A stretch of 64,000 nt of DNA, from positions 9,421,890-9,485,889 of the forward strand of contig CM070504.1 in the NCBI GenBank assembly GCA_036346375.1, given 5' to 3'. The translations under genes were made by a program, and so were the position numbers. Position 1 is the first letter of the stretch. Every line of letters begins with the position of its first letter. This DNA is from Guadua angustifolia (taxonomy: Eukaryota > Streptophyta > Magnoliopsida > Poales > Poaceae). Below are positions 1 through 10,084 of the stretch, piece after piece. The notes beneath the pieces are model-generated. The model had not been told where the DNA came from and did not search any database. It saw only the letters and a program-made list of their open reading frames with translations.

Positions 1-28
1 GACCCCGCGCCACGAAAGCGCAACCGCC

Positions 29-935
29 GTGACCGGCGAGACGGTCGCCGTGATCGGCGTAATGACCGCCGCGACCGGCGCGATGACCGCCGCGAGCAAA
101 AGGAGGGCGAGCCCTATTGCCCTTATCCACCGCACCAACACCCACGACCTGGACAGCTGTCGGGTCGTAAACAAGATGGTGGAGCAGCGGCTCAAGGAGC
201 GCCGTCCCGATGATGATCAAGATGAAGATCCAGCCCCGCTGGCTTTCCAGCCGGCTGATCATGTTGTGGCCTACATCCATGGCGGCTCGTCCACCTTCTC
301 CTCCAACGTCGCATATAAACGGCTAAGGAGGGAGGTGTGCGCCACAACGTCGGGCTCGGGGACGGGTCGGATGCTGAAGTGGTCAGAGCAGTCGCTCACC
401 TTCAGTCGGGCCGACCACCCTAAGGGCGCCACCGGCCTGGGGCATCTACCGGTCGTGGTGTCGCCCACCATCCGGAACGTGCAGCTAGGCCGCACACTGG
501 TGGACGGAGGGAGTTTTGTCAACCTCTTGTCCTCCTCAGCGTTCCTGGCGCTCCAGATCCCGCGGCAGGATCTGCGCCCGTCTTTGCCCCTCTTCGGGGT
601 AGACCCAGAATCCAGCCTGATGCCCCTCAGCCAGGTGTGTCTCCCTGTCACCTTCGGGGACAAAGACAACTACCGCGACCGAATGGTGAATTTTGAGGTC
701 GCCGACTTGACCTCCCTATAATGCCTTGCTTGGCCGGGGCGTTGGCCAAGTTCATGGCGGCAACCCACTATGCTTACTTGGTGGTGAAGATCTTTGGGGC
801 CGGTGGCCCCATTGTGATCCGGTGGATAAAGCCGAAGCCTTATTGCTCACAAGCATTCTGAGTGTCCGGTGCCACCTGCGTCGGGCGCGCAGATGCCACT
901 TCCTCGGGAGCCCCTCAGGCCCGGACCCGTGCCTC
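29..935 (+). pseudogene. Retrotransposon gag-tail/aspartic protease region
   Basis: An open frame to 721 carries a retropepsin-like segment: a beta-strand run, then LVDGGSFVNLLSS near residues 157-169, where functional copies have D-[ST]-G. Here the triad reads D-G-G, so the catalytic motif may be damaged. The frame stops at 719-721 and homologous sequence continues in another frame (FMAATHYAYL-like), which points to a frameshift. In this family the protease cuts the Gag-Pol polyprotein inside the virus-like particle. Upstream gag is only a basic, low-complexity stretch here. Confidence 0.7.
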
Positions 936-1214
936 ACCTGGCTCTGCCAGTGAGGTTAAGGCGGTCGCCCTGAGTGAGGGCGAACCCCGAAAGGTCGTCA
1001 ACATTGGCGCCAACCTCAGCGCCAAATAGGAAGACGCGCTCGTCACCTTCCTCCGGTCTAATTCCGACGTGTTTGCCTGGCAACCGTTCGACATATTCGG
1101 GTCCTGTGGAGGTGATCGAGCACCGATTAACGCCCCGAGCGCGCCCGGCCCGCAGAAGGTCCGGAGGCAGCGCCCGAGCGCCAAGACGCCATTCGGGAGG
1201 AGGTAGAAAAGCTG

Positions 1215-2050
1215 TTGAGCGCAGGGATAGTCAGGGAAGTCTCTCACCCCGAGTGGCTTGCCAACCCTGTGCTTGTCAAGAAGTCCAACGGGAAATGGCG
1301 CATGTGTGTCGATTTCACCGACCTCAACAAGGCCTGCCCGAAGGATCCTTATCCCCTGCCGCGAGTCGATCTCATTGTTGACTCCACGGCCGGGTGTGAA
1401 CTGCTGTGCTTCCTGGATGCGTACTCCGGATACCACCAGATTAGCATGGCACTTGAAGACGAAGAGAAGACCGCTTTTGTAACCCCTACGGGTGTCTACT
1501 GTTATGTAAGAATGGCTTTTGGTTTAAAGAATGCTGGTTCTACTTACCAACGTGCCATGCACATTACTTTCCGCCCCCAGATAGGGCAAAATCTTGAGGT
1601 TTACGTTGATGATTTAGTCGTGAAGATCAAAAAGAGCGATGAATTGATCCAAGACCTGGAGGAAACCTTCGCTAACCTCTGGAAGAACTGCTTGAAGCTC
1701 AACCCGGAAAAATGTGTGTTTGGTGTGCCCTCCGGCAAGCTGCTTGGTTTCCTGGTGTCCAACCGGGGAATCGAAGCCAATCCGGACAAAATAGCGGCCA
1801 TCGAGCACATGAAGCCGCCAGTACGCCTCAAGCAGGTGCAGTGCCTGGCCGATCGCCTGGCCTCCCTAGGGCGATTCATTGCCCGGTTGGGAGAAAGGAG
1901 TTTGCCCCTGTTCAAGCTCCTGAAAAAAACTAACCACTTCGAGTGGACTGAAGAAGCTTAGAAGGCGTTCGAAGATTTGAAGCAGTACCTCTCCTCTCCC
2001 GGTCTTTGGTTTCCCAAAGACAGGCAGCCGTTGCTCTCAGACATCGCCGC
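1215..2050 (+). pseudogene. Gypsy reverse transcriptase
   Basis: A 248-codon open stretch holds the RT core: a WRMCVDFTDLNKACPKD block, LDAYSGYHQI, the FGLKNAGSTYQR block and the catalytic YVDD box (VYVDDLVV) at about 1600. The thumb-like region with LGFLVSNRGIEANPDKI follows. A TAG ends the frame at 1959-1961, but homologous sequence (KAFEDLKQYLSSP-like) continues behind it. The start of this stretch is arbitrary, because the protein is cut from a polyprotein. It copies element RNA to DNA in functional relatives. Confidence 0.9.
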
Positions 2051-2061
2051 TTGCTCCTGAG

Positions 2062-2400
2062 GTGGTGAGCGCCGTACTAGTGGCAGAAAGGGAAGGTGTC
2101 CAGAAGCCGGTCTACTACATCAGCAAGGTGTTGCATGAAGCCGAAACTCGGTACCCGCAGGCCCAGAAGATGCTGTATGCGGTTCAGGTGGCGTCCAAGA
2201 AGCTACGGCACTATTTTCAAGGGCGGGAAATCACCATGGTCACGGCCTACCCGCTGCGAGAAATTCTTCACAACCGTGAAGCGTATGTCAAGTGCCAAAT
2301 GGTCAATTGGAGTGGGGAGTTTAACATCAAGTTCGTGCCTGTGACTACCATCAAAAGTCAGAAGCTGGCGGAGTTCATCGCCGAGTGGACTCCCGCCACT
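2062..2400 (+). pseudogene. RT-linked RNase H domain
   Basis: After the RT stop the frame reopens with VLVAEREGVQKPVYYISK, then TRYPQAQKMLYAV and LRHYFQGREI. This is the usual RNase H fold attached to gypsy RT. The first catalytic aspartate region is missing or shifted out of frame just upstream (2035-2062). It is followed directly by a second RNase H, which makes the dual arrangement typical of Tat elements. Confidence 0.8.
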
Positions 2401-3362
2401 CGAGGTCAAGAAGCGCCCGTGCCCTCTCTCTGGACTTTGTTCTTCGATGGCTCTTTCCTTTGGAGGCGCTGGGTGGGGTTGTCTTGGTCTCTCCGACCGG
2501 TGACACCCTTCAAGATGTGGTCGCCCTCGACTTTAAGGCCACGAACAACATAGTGAGTATGAAGGTCTGTTTGGCGGAGTTGCGCATTGCCTTTTGCTTG
2601 GGCATCCGGCATCTCCAAGTCAAAGGTGACTCCCTGCTGGTCATCAATCAAGCGCGAAAGGAGTTCCAATGTTCCGACCCCACCATGGCGGCGTACTTGG
2701 CGGAGGTCCGGAAAATGGAGCGCCGCTTTGAAGGGTTGGGGTATGCTCATATCCCACGGCGTGACAATCATCTGGCAGACGGGCTCTCGCAGCTTGCGTC
2801 CTCAAAAGCTTTTGTCCCAGTCGGAGTCTCCGAAGAAAGACTATCGCGACCGTCCATCACGACCCCCAGTTCTGGCGGGGATGATGGTGTCGCTGTCGCT
2901 GCCCTCGGTCCAGGCGGGGATGACAGTATGGCCGCCGCGGCCTCCGGCTCAGGAGGGGAGGGCGACGCGGCTGCCACAGCCTCCGATTCAGGGAGGGAAG
3001 GCAGCCCGTCCGCTCCAGCCCCCAGGTCTGGGAGGGAAGACGGCGGTGCCACCGAGGTGGCACCAGGGGAAACGCTCGGCCCAGCAGAGTACCCCGGCGG
3101 GCACCGAGTGCTCGCCGCGCTTGGCCAGGAGGGTCAGTGGATGGATCCTATCCTAGCCTTCCTGCGTGACCAAGTGATCCCCGACGATGATGCCTCAGCT
3201 GAGAAGATAGCACGCAAGGCCAAGTGCTATACTCTGGTAGGTGGGGACTGTCTCCGGAGTAGAAGCGGAGTTCTCTTGAAGTGCATCACTTTCGGGAAGA
3301 GGGAGCACCGCTCTCGATATCCATGGGCGTGTGCGGGAGCCATATGTCGGCCAAAACGCTAG
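2385..3362 (+). pseudogene. Second (archaeal-type) RNase H plus Gly/Ala-rich linker
   Basis: The frame from 2385 carries an RNase H core: a GGVVLVSPTGD strand pair, an AELRIAFCLGIRHLQVKGDS block and a C-terminal HIPRRDNHLADGLSQLA motif. These are the conserved Asp/Glu/His regions of the additional RNase H that Tat elements acquired. Around 2425-2480 the frame is shifted relative to the upstream block (FFDGS lies in another frame). From about 2850 to 3060 comes a low-complexity linker with four imperfect repeats, each with an SGG-D/E or SGRE core followed by an Ala-rich run. The 3065-3250 part resembles the zinc-finger approach to integrase. Confidence 0.8.
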
Positions 3363-4321
3363 TTGGAAAAGCGTTTGCCGCCAAGGATTTTATTGGCCTC
3401 GCCTCCGGGATGCTTGCGGTGAGGAAATCTGGCTTGTCGGTTCTTCGCCGAGCAAATCCACCAACCGCCCAGATCGCAAACCATCCCGCTCTCTTGGCGT
3501 TCGCGGTTTGAAATTGGATATCTGGGCCCGTTCGAGACCCTGGGGCTTCACCCACCTCTTCGTCGCCATCGACAAATTTACCAAATGGGTTGAAGCCGAA
3601 GCAGTGCGCGCTATTACGGTTGCGGCTGCTATCAAGTTTATGCGCGGGATCTTCACCCGCTTTGGAGTCACCAACCGCATCATCACTGACAACGGAACTT
3701 AGTTCACCAGCGCGGCTTTTCTGGAGTTCTGCGATGAAATGGGCACCAAGGTATGTTTTGTTTCGGTGGCTCATCCCAGGAGCAATGGGCAAGCGAAGCG
3801 CCAACGCTACCTGCATCAAGGGCCTCAAGACAAGCGTTCGATCGACTCCTGGCGAAGCGCGATGGGTTGAGAACTCCCACGGTATCTTTGTGGTCGCCGT
3901 ACCACACCTAGTCAGGGCCACCGGCGAGACGCCTTCTTCTGGTGTATGGGGCGGAATCCTCCCCTCCGAAGTGTCCCTCGGCTCCCCAGCGTCTCGGTGT
4001 TCAACGAAGAAGACCAAGAAGACCTCCGTGAGAGGATGTCATCTCTGGAGGAGGTGCTTGTGATCGGGCTGCCTTCGCACCGCTTCGGTACCAAAAAGCC
4101 TCAGCGGTACCACGCCACCGGGTCTCTGAGAACACTGGCGATGGGCGACTGGTCTTCGTGAGGATTCAGCGCATCTTGGGTTGCATAATTGTCTCCCGAT
4201 GGGAGGGCCTCTTCAGGGTGGTCTCAGTATCTCGACCCGGGACGGTCCGGTTGGCCACTGAGGACGGTGAAGAACTGGCGAACTCCTACAACATAGAATT
4301 GTTGCGAAAGTTCTATCCTTG
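3363..4321 (+). pseudogene. Integrase, broken
   Basis: The catalytic core is visible from about 3500: DIWARSRPWGFTHLFVAIDKFTKWVE, with the first two Asp residues of the DDE triad near LDIW and in IITDNGT. A TAG at 3701-3703 interrupts the core directly after NGT. The third region continues as FTSAAFLEFCDEMGTKV and AHPRSNGQ in the same frame, but the glutamate block and C-terminal part are spread over other frames up to about 4321. The protein would join element DNA to the chromosome; this copy cannot. Confidence 0.8.
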
Positions 4322-5744
4322 AGAGGATTGTAAGTACCCGGCAGCTTGCATCGGTCAGCCTTGAGGTAAGTTTCTTCCCCGGCTGATCGGTGACTGCTGG
4401 CGGTTAGTAAAATGGTTGCCTAAAAGGCTTTTTGCTTTATCATTATTGTCCCTTTTTATGCCTCAAGTGGCAATTTTTCGCATGAATGTCGCTGGTCCCG
4501 TACGTTTGCTAAATTCTTTGGTGATCCATGGCGACACTTTCGGCGCTTCAGATTCGGCCGCACGAACAACTGGGGCGAGTTGGGTGCGGTGCTCAAACGC
4601 GGCCCGCACGCCTCGGGTTGGCTCTCTGAAGCGCCGCTGGTCGTCACCGCAAGCACCGTCGGCCTAATACCACTCCTAGAAACCCGCTGCTTTGACACAC
4701 AACAGTAGTTCGATCCTGGAGGTCACAAGGATTTGGGAACCGGAGGGACGGACGAGCATCCATCATTGGGACTTAGAATGGTTGGGCCTACGTGTATGCC
4801 CTTCCAAACGTCTACTCATTTTTCTGGTAGTTATTTTGCCACGCAGCAATGCGTCTGATGCTGGGCCGGTCGCCCACATTCGTAAAGGTGGTCACCCAGA
4901 TGTTCGGGGTGGTCGATGCCTCCGCCGGTCGCCTAGGCGCAGCAATGGTCGCCCACATTGAAGGTTAATTCGCCCGTGCTGGGCCGGTCGCCTGGCGTCC
5001 CCTGGTCGCCCGGTGGCATACGGAGTGAGATAAGTGCTTCATGCCATATTTTTAGCCACTTCCTTACGTACTTACACTAAGATGGGTCAAGCCGCGCGTG
5101 ATCACCGCAAGTGTCAAAAGTCGACAGCCCCCTATGGTAAGCGAAAATGTGCTAAGTGTTAGCATCTGGCGTGGCCAAGCGACTGGGGTGTGCGTTAGAC
5201 ACGGTACTCAAGCACGGCTCACACGCCTCGGGTTGGCTCCCTGAAGCACCGCTGGTCGTCACCGTCGAGTACTGGTGGCCTAAAAACACTTCCGGAAACT
5301 TGTCGCCTCGCCACGTTACGCTGCAGCACGTTTTCAGGCAATCATCAGGGTCTAAGCGCCGGGAAAAATTTGAATTAGCGGCAACCTTGCGTAAGAACCT
5401 GATGCTAAAACTAAGCTATGTCTTGCATCTCCTATTAGATTCAAGATCATTTCTGTCTAAGTCCTATGCGACTCGCATGATCCATACTTGTGTTCGCAGC
5501 AAGTGCATATGATTCTTTGGCAGACCGGAGAGCCGCCTAGCTGGGCATTCCTCAGAGTTCTCAGCGCTCCATCTAAGTTGGAAACAGCCAATAGATTTAA
5601 CCCGGCAAATTCGATCATACAAAGCAGAGATAAGCATGCGGTAACATCAACCAAAAATATCCATTTCTGAAAATCGCCCAAGTGTTTATACATGCGCAGC
5701 GAACTAGCAAAAGGAAAGGAAAACGAAGAACAGAAGGCGGCTCT
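4322..5744. other. Non-coding spacer between pol and antisense ORF
   Basis: No convincing gene is seen on either strand. The stretch is rich in GGTCGCC-type words around 4860-5010 and holds two diverged copies of a segment of roughly 97 bp (see the repeat entry). Such spacers are usual between pol and the extra ORF of Tat elements. Confidence 0.5.
4570..5281 (+). repeat. Direct repeat pair in retrotransposon spacer (4570-4665 and 5183-5281)
   Basis: Both copies contain a shared CACGCCTCGGGTTGGCTC core followed by CTGAAGC(G/A)CCGCTGGTCG and TCACCG. They lie in the same orientation about 613 bp apart. By eye identity is about 80 percent over 97 bp. They probably come from an old internal duplication of the spacer. 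Confidence 0.6.
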
Positions 5745-7976
5745 TCACTCGTTGTCGCCAAAGTCGAGCTCGTCGCCGCCTTCGGCTGCCTCCGCCTGCG
5801 GCGTAGATACGTCCATGGCCGGCTGCTCCACTGCGACATCCGGCCACATGTTGTTGACGCAAGCACCAAGCGCCCGCGCTGGCGGCGTCTCCTTCAACTC
5901 CAGCCGTCACCACCGCCATTGGGTCGAAGGTGGCGTCGCGGCCGCCCAAAGAAGCGAGGTGTAGGTCGCGCCACGATCACGACCTCTCGCCCTCTCTGGC
6001 GGAGCGGCGGCAAGCATTGGCGATCCCGAAGTGCGTCTGCGACCTGGTTGGTCGCGTGGGCGAACTGTAGGGTTGACTCCTCCAGTGGCGTGTTCAGCGC
6101 CACCCCCAGAGGCTCCAGACACCTCCTTGTGCGCTGGAAGGCCTTCTTGAGCATGATGGCCAGGTTGTTCCGCAGGCGGAAGGACTCGTGCTCCGCGCGC
6201 TTGAGCGCCGCCTCGGTCCTTTCTGCCCGCTCCTCGGCCCTCTCCGCCCTCTGCCGTAGGGCGGCTGCATCGATCCTCTCCTGCGCCAAGGCCGCCTCTG
6301 CCACATCCGCCCTCACCCGCTCCCGCGGCATCTCGCCGTGCACCGATGCCAGTCGCTGGGCCGTCTGGGCCCCGTGGCCGGCAGCAGCAGCGATGAGGGA
6401 GCCCAGGGTGGCATGAACCTCACCGAACTCGGTGAAGAGCTCGATGAAGCGCGTGGCGGGAGTAGTGTCGGTGCGAGGGGCAAGGCCTCCGGGAGCGCTG
6501 GTGCTGGGGCCGCCTTCCTCGGCCCTCTCTACAGCAGCGGCCGGAGGCACCTGGGCAGAAGCTTCCGCCGTCTCAGCGGGCGCCGGGGGCGTCTGCGCCC
6601 TTGGTGCGTCCTGAGGGGCCGCCCTTGATGGCACCCTCAAGCTGAGCCCGGCCATCAGGAGCGTCAGACCACCATAGTGGGTGGTGGCCTGGGGTCCCGT
6701 GACTGAAGGTGTTGGCGCCGTGGTCGTTGGAGCCGGCGCCGGAGGAGGAATCGTTGGCACCGGTGCCGCGGGAGGCGGCGGCGCCGGAGATGAAGTTGTA
6801 GCGGGGGCGGCCTCTATCGTCGTCCCTCACGGATGTGCCGCCGCATCAGGGCTAGTGGCGGCAGAAGTCTGGTCCGAAGCGCGGACCTTCTTGGGGTCCG
6901 GGCTTGCGGTGCTGGGGCCAAGTGGCCGCTTGCCGTGGCGTCATTGGCGATGGATGTGTCTCGATCACCGATGGGCATGCGGGCTGATCTGGGCAGCCCT
7001 GTGGAGTCCATCGGCGGGAACCGCCTGACGATTTCCAGGCGTTCCGCATGCTCCAGGTCGGCGAGGGGCCGGGCAATCGCCGGAAAAGAAGAACTGCCTA
7101 GAGTCGGTTGCGGCGAAGACGACAAGCCACTGGCGAGCAGCGGCTCCTCCAAGTTTCCCGCGCCTGGCAAAAAACAAACAAAGAGTGGCTGTCGGTTGGT
7201 AGGAAGCCACAGGAAAAACATGTGCGCAGGAAAAAGCTAAGGGAAAACGAAGACTTACGTCCAGGCCACGTGCGCGTTGCGTCGTCGTCGCCCGTGTATT
7301 GCCATGCTGGGCGGACGCGTCGGCGAAGTGGGCTGATCCTCCGGGACGTGAAGTCCCGGGCCACCATCGCCCCAGTCAATCCGGCGACCCGCAGTCTGTT
7401 GATGCGGGCCGCCATGGCAAGGAGATTCGCCGTCTCCTCGACCGGCGAATTCCAGTTCTCGGAGGGCTCCGCCGCTCCGGCGGGCACCTCCAAGGCGTCG
7501 ACTCCGCTGTCATCGTTAATGTACAGCCAGTCGCTGCGCCATGCCCTCCAGTTGGATCGGGGCTGGAAGGCAATGTAGTGGGAGGCCATCCCGTCCCGAA
7601 GGCGGAAATAGCAACTCCCCACTACCTCGTTGTCGTTGGAGGCGCGACAGAGGAAGAAGTAGCGAAAGAGGGGAAGATTTGGCATTACCCCCATGAACAT
7701 CTCGCAGAGGTATGCGAAGATGGAGAGAAAGACGATGGAGTTGGGGGTAAGGTGAAGATGGTGGATCCCATAGAAATGGAGAACCGTGAGGAAGAAGTCA
7801 GAGAAGGGTGGGGCCAGGCCCGCCATCAGTGCCCAGGTGTGGATGACGATCTCGTCGGAGAGGCACCGTGGCGTGGCGGTCCCCGCCCGGAAGCGAAATG
7901 TGCCCTCCGGCGCGATGATGCCCATCCTCTTTACCGCGGCGCCGTCCGCGGTGGAGGCGGTGATGGGGTGCGCCAT
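5745..7976 (-). pseudogene. Antisense spliced ORF of the gypsy element ('putative gypsy type transposon' domain)
   Basis: The reading frame starts at ATG 7976 (MAHPITAST...). Residues of about 35-170 resemble the plant family called 'putative gypsy type transposon' (HFYGIHHLHLTPNS, LPLFRYFFLCR). A clean GTAAGT donor at 7258-7253 and a TTTTTTGCCAG acceptor ending at 7164 define a 95 bp intron, and the frame continues across it. After 6814 the frame shifts. The next part (to 5894) is Pro/Ala-rich, then a long coiled-coil stretch rich in RAERAEER-type heptads. The C terminus is acidic (GGDELDFGDNE) with the stop at 5747-5745. A TATA box lies 102 bp upstream. The function of these antisense ORFs is unknown. 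At least one frameshift makes this copy a pseudogene. Confidence 0.7.
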
Positions 7977-8077
7977 GGGGGCAAAGAAGGCAAAGAGCTT
8001 TGAGCGAAGAAGATGAAGAAGTAAAAGTTGAGGGGCGCAAGAAAGCAGAAGGCGTAAACCGCTTGGCACATATGTAT

Positions 8078-8085
8078 CTATATAT
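8078..8085 (-). promoter_or_regulatory. Candidate TATA box of the antisense ORF
   Basis: Read on the minus strand the sequence is ATATATAG, about 100 bp before the antisense ATG at 7976 and outside the LTR. The G-box array begins about 240 bp further upstream. Confidence 0.45.
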
Positions 8086-8324
8086 GCAGCACTTGCACCG
8101 ACGGTTCACGAAGAGACAAGGTTGTGCGCCGTTTCGGGTCCCAAAGCAACTGGTGGACACGGGGCGGAATCGAGGCGGCCATATCCTCATGAGTGGTGGC
8201 CCCACCCAACAACGCCGACATTTAATGAAGGCCATAAAAAGGATCGCGCACGGGTTACGGGAGGGCCCGGCTCTGTCGGCATACTTTGTGCCGAGTACCC
8301 TCTCCGCCACAAAGCGTCGCGGCC

Positions 8325-9061
8325 CACGTGGCGGCTTAGCGGGCGGTGGGCGACGCCGCCCACCATGCGTCGGTCCACGTGGTGTGCGGGCGGCAGTGGG
8401 CAAACGTGGCGGCTTTGGCGGCGGGCGGCGAAAGCACGCCGACGGCCAGCGCCGCCCACGTGGCGCCGGGGCAGGTGGCGAGCATACGCCGCGCGGCGCC
8501 CGATCACGTGGCGGCTTTGGCGGCGGCGGCGCACGCCGCCAGCCGGCGAACATCGGCCACGTGGCGTCCGGTGGCAGTGGCGAAGCATACTGCTGCGGCG
8601 CCGATCACGTGGCGGCGGCGGCGGCAGTGGCGAACGCCTGCTGCTGCGCCATCCACGTGGCGGTGGCGGCGAAGCGGCGGTGAGCACGGCCGCCGGCCAG
8701 GCGCCGGCCACGTGGCGCCCGGCAGTAGGTGGCGAAACGCTTTCGCCGGCGCCCGATCCACGTGGCGGCTTTGGCGGCGAAGCGGCGGCAGCACCGCCAC
8801 GGCAGCGTCGGCCACGTGGCGCCGGCAGCAGTGGCGAAACGCCTACTGCCGGCGCCCCCACGTGGCGGCTTTGGCGAAAGCGAAGCAGCAACGCAACCGC
8901 CGGCGCCGCCACGTGGCGCCGGCAGCAGTGGCGAACGCCGCTGCCGCGGCGCCCGATCACGTGGTAACTGGCGGCGAAGGAGCGCACGCCCGTCGGCCAG
9001 CGCCGCCACGTGGCGCCCGCGGCAGTGGCGAGAACGCCTGCCGCCGGCGCCCGATCACGTG
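8325..9061. repeat. Array of 15 CACGTG G-boxes at about 50 bp spacing in U3
   Basis: CACGTG begins at 8325, 8376, 8457, 8505, 8558, 8606, 8654, 8709, 8759, 8813, 8859, 8910, 8958, 9007 and 9056. Most are CACGTGGC, the ABRE/G-box core. A mutated box (AAACGTGGC) near 8403 fills part of the 81 bp gap. Two kinds of linker tend to alternate: one with GGCGGCTTTGGCG or GATCACGTGG, one with GCCGGCAGTGGCGAA. The block is more than 70 percent GC. Long open frames cross it on both strands but are by-products of the repeat. Confidence 0.9.
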
Positions 9062-9409
9062 GTAGCCTAGCGGTTGGGTGGGCGAAACACGCCCTGCCGC
9101 CCGCCGCTAGGCAAAAGGTGGGTTCCGATGGCTTCACCTCGAAGTCTCCTTCCCTATCGTCATGCGTGCGAGCAGCGAGCTCTTGTGTCGAGATCTATCA
9201 CTGCGAGGTTTCTGCTGCGAGCCCATTCCTCTGACGCTTCTCACCTACCTGTCAAAGAGGGGTCCCATCCCGGGCGGACCGGGCGGACCATGCGAAGCCA
9301 TGCGTCGGCATTTAATGAGGCTGCAGCAACGGGACAGCACGGGAAGGCGTATTAAATGTATAAGGATCAGCATGATGACCCCCTTTTACCTTCTCCTATT
9401 AGCCCGGCC

Positions 9410-9416
9410 TATATAA
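9410..9416 (+). promoter_or_regulatory. LTR sense TATA box
   Basis: TATATAA inside CGGCCTATATAAGGGCC, about 350 bp after the last G-box. Transcription would start near 9440 and mark the U3/R border. Confidence 0.65.
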
Positions 9417-9756
9417 GGGCCTTCTGGTGCATGGGAAAGGGGGACGACGAGTCGAGCAAGCAAGAGTTCCGCAGAAGAGCCTTGGCAAGAACTTGTAACC
9501 CAAAGACTCTGTACTGCGCTAGTCCAAAAACACTCTATAAACAAGCTAGCAGGAAGTAAGGCTATTACCCACTGCAAAAGGGGCCTGAACCTAGGTAAAA
9601 TTTCGGTGTCATTCCCAGTTCATAGACGCCGAAATTTGCCGCGCGGGAGTCTCTAGGGTTTCCCCTCGCTAGGATTAACCAGCCACGAAGACGCCCTCCT
9701 ATCGAACAAAAACCCGGTCTGTAGATCACGGGCCTGTCAGGCGGAATACGCCGACA

Positions 9757-10080
9757 ACCGCCCTCCGCGAGAACGCCACACGAGGGTGCGACCAAGGTGA
9801 GTGAGCCACAGTGGCAGCCACCGAAGTGGTACGTGTGCACATTCGATAGGAATCAACACGAGACGGCATGTGGACTCTGATAGGGATGAAAGGACCGTTA
9901 TGCCCCTAGTAATGTAGCACTTTTGGAAGACACCCATGTAATCCACCAACCCCATGCACTATAAATATAGGTCCATGGGCACCATTTGAGGGGATTGGGA
10001 CACTTGTATAATATTACTACCCATATAACCAAACAACCCTTTACTCATCATTCACATATCTATATGCGCAAGAATTGGAG
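9757..10080 (+). repeat. Probable partial LTR of another element
   Basis: The stretch has a TATAAATA box at 9960-9967, followed by GGTCCATGGGCACCATTTG and GGGACACTTGTATAAT, a layout like the end of a copia-type U3/R. No paired ends or target duplication were found, so the borders are only approximate. Confidence 0.35.
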
Positions 10081-10084
10081 AGCA

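Larger units (their letters stand above)
1..9756 (+). mobile_element. Ty3/gypsy LTR retrotransposon, Tat-like lineage, 5' part outside window
   Basis: The order is protease, reverse transcriptase, RNase H, a second RNase H, linker, integrase, spacer, antisense ORF and 3' LTR. Two RNase H domains and an extra ORF behind integrase are known marks of the plant Tat lineage (Ogre, Grande, RIRE2, Retand types). The pol frames carry stops and shifts, for example after the RT at about 1960 and inside integrase at 3701, so the copy is dead. The 5' LTR, primer site and most of gag lie left of the window. The right edge at 9756 is set by the matching TGTCGGC and GCCGACA ends of the LTR. The target duplication cannot be tested because the left flank is missing. 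Confidence 0.85.
8274..9756 (+). repeat. 3' LTR of the Tat-like gypsy element
   Basis: It starts TGTCGGC and ends GCCGACA, a 7 bp perfect inverted terminal pair, giving 1483 bp. The order inside fits U3-R-U5: G-box array, then a TATATAA box at 9410, then a C-rich leader and the CCTGAACCTAGGTAAA-like U5 block common in grass gypsy LTRs (about 9588-9603). No primer-binding site follows 9756, which makes it a 3' and not a 5' LTR. The second LTR is outside the window. Confidence 0.75.

Noticed and set aside
8325..9061. CRISPR-like regular spacing of repeats
   Set aside because: Plant nuclear DNA, no cas genes, repeats only 6-8 bp exact and linkers related to each other; it is an LTR minisatellite.
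8187..9137. Long open frames (up to 316 codons) on both strands through the G-box array
   Set aside because: They arise because the repeat is GC-rich and free of stops in several frames at once. They have no start context and no domain, and the array is explained as LTR U3.
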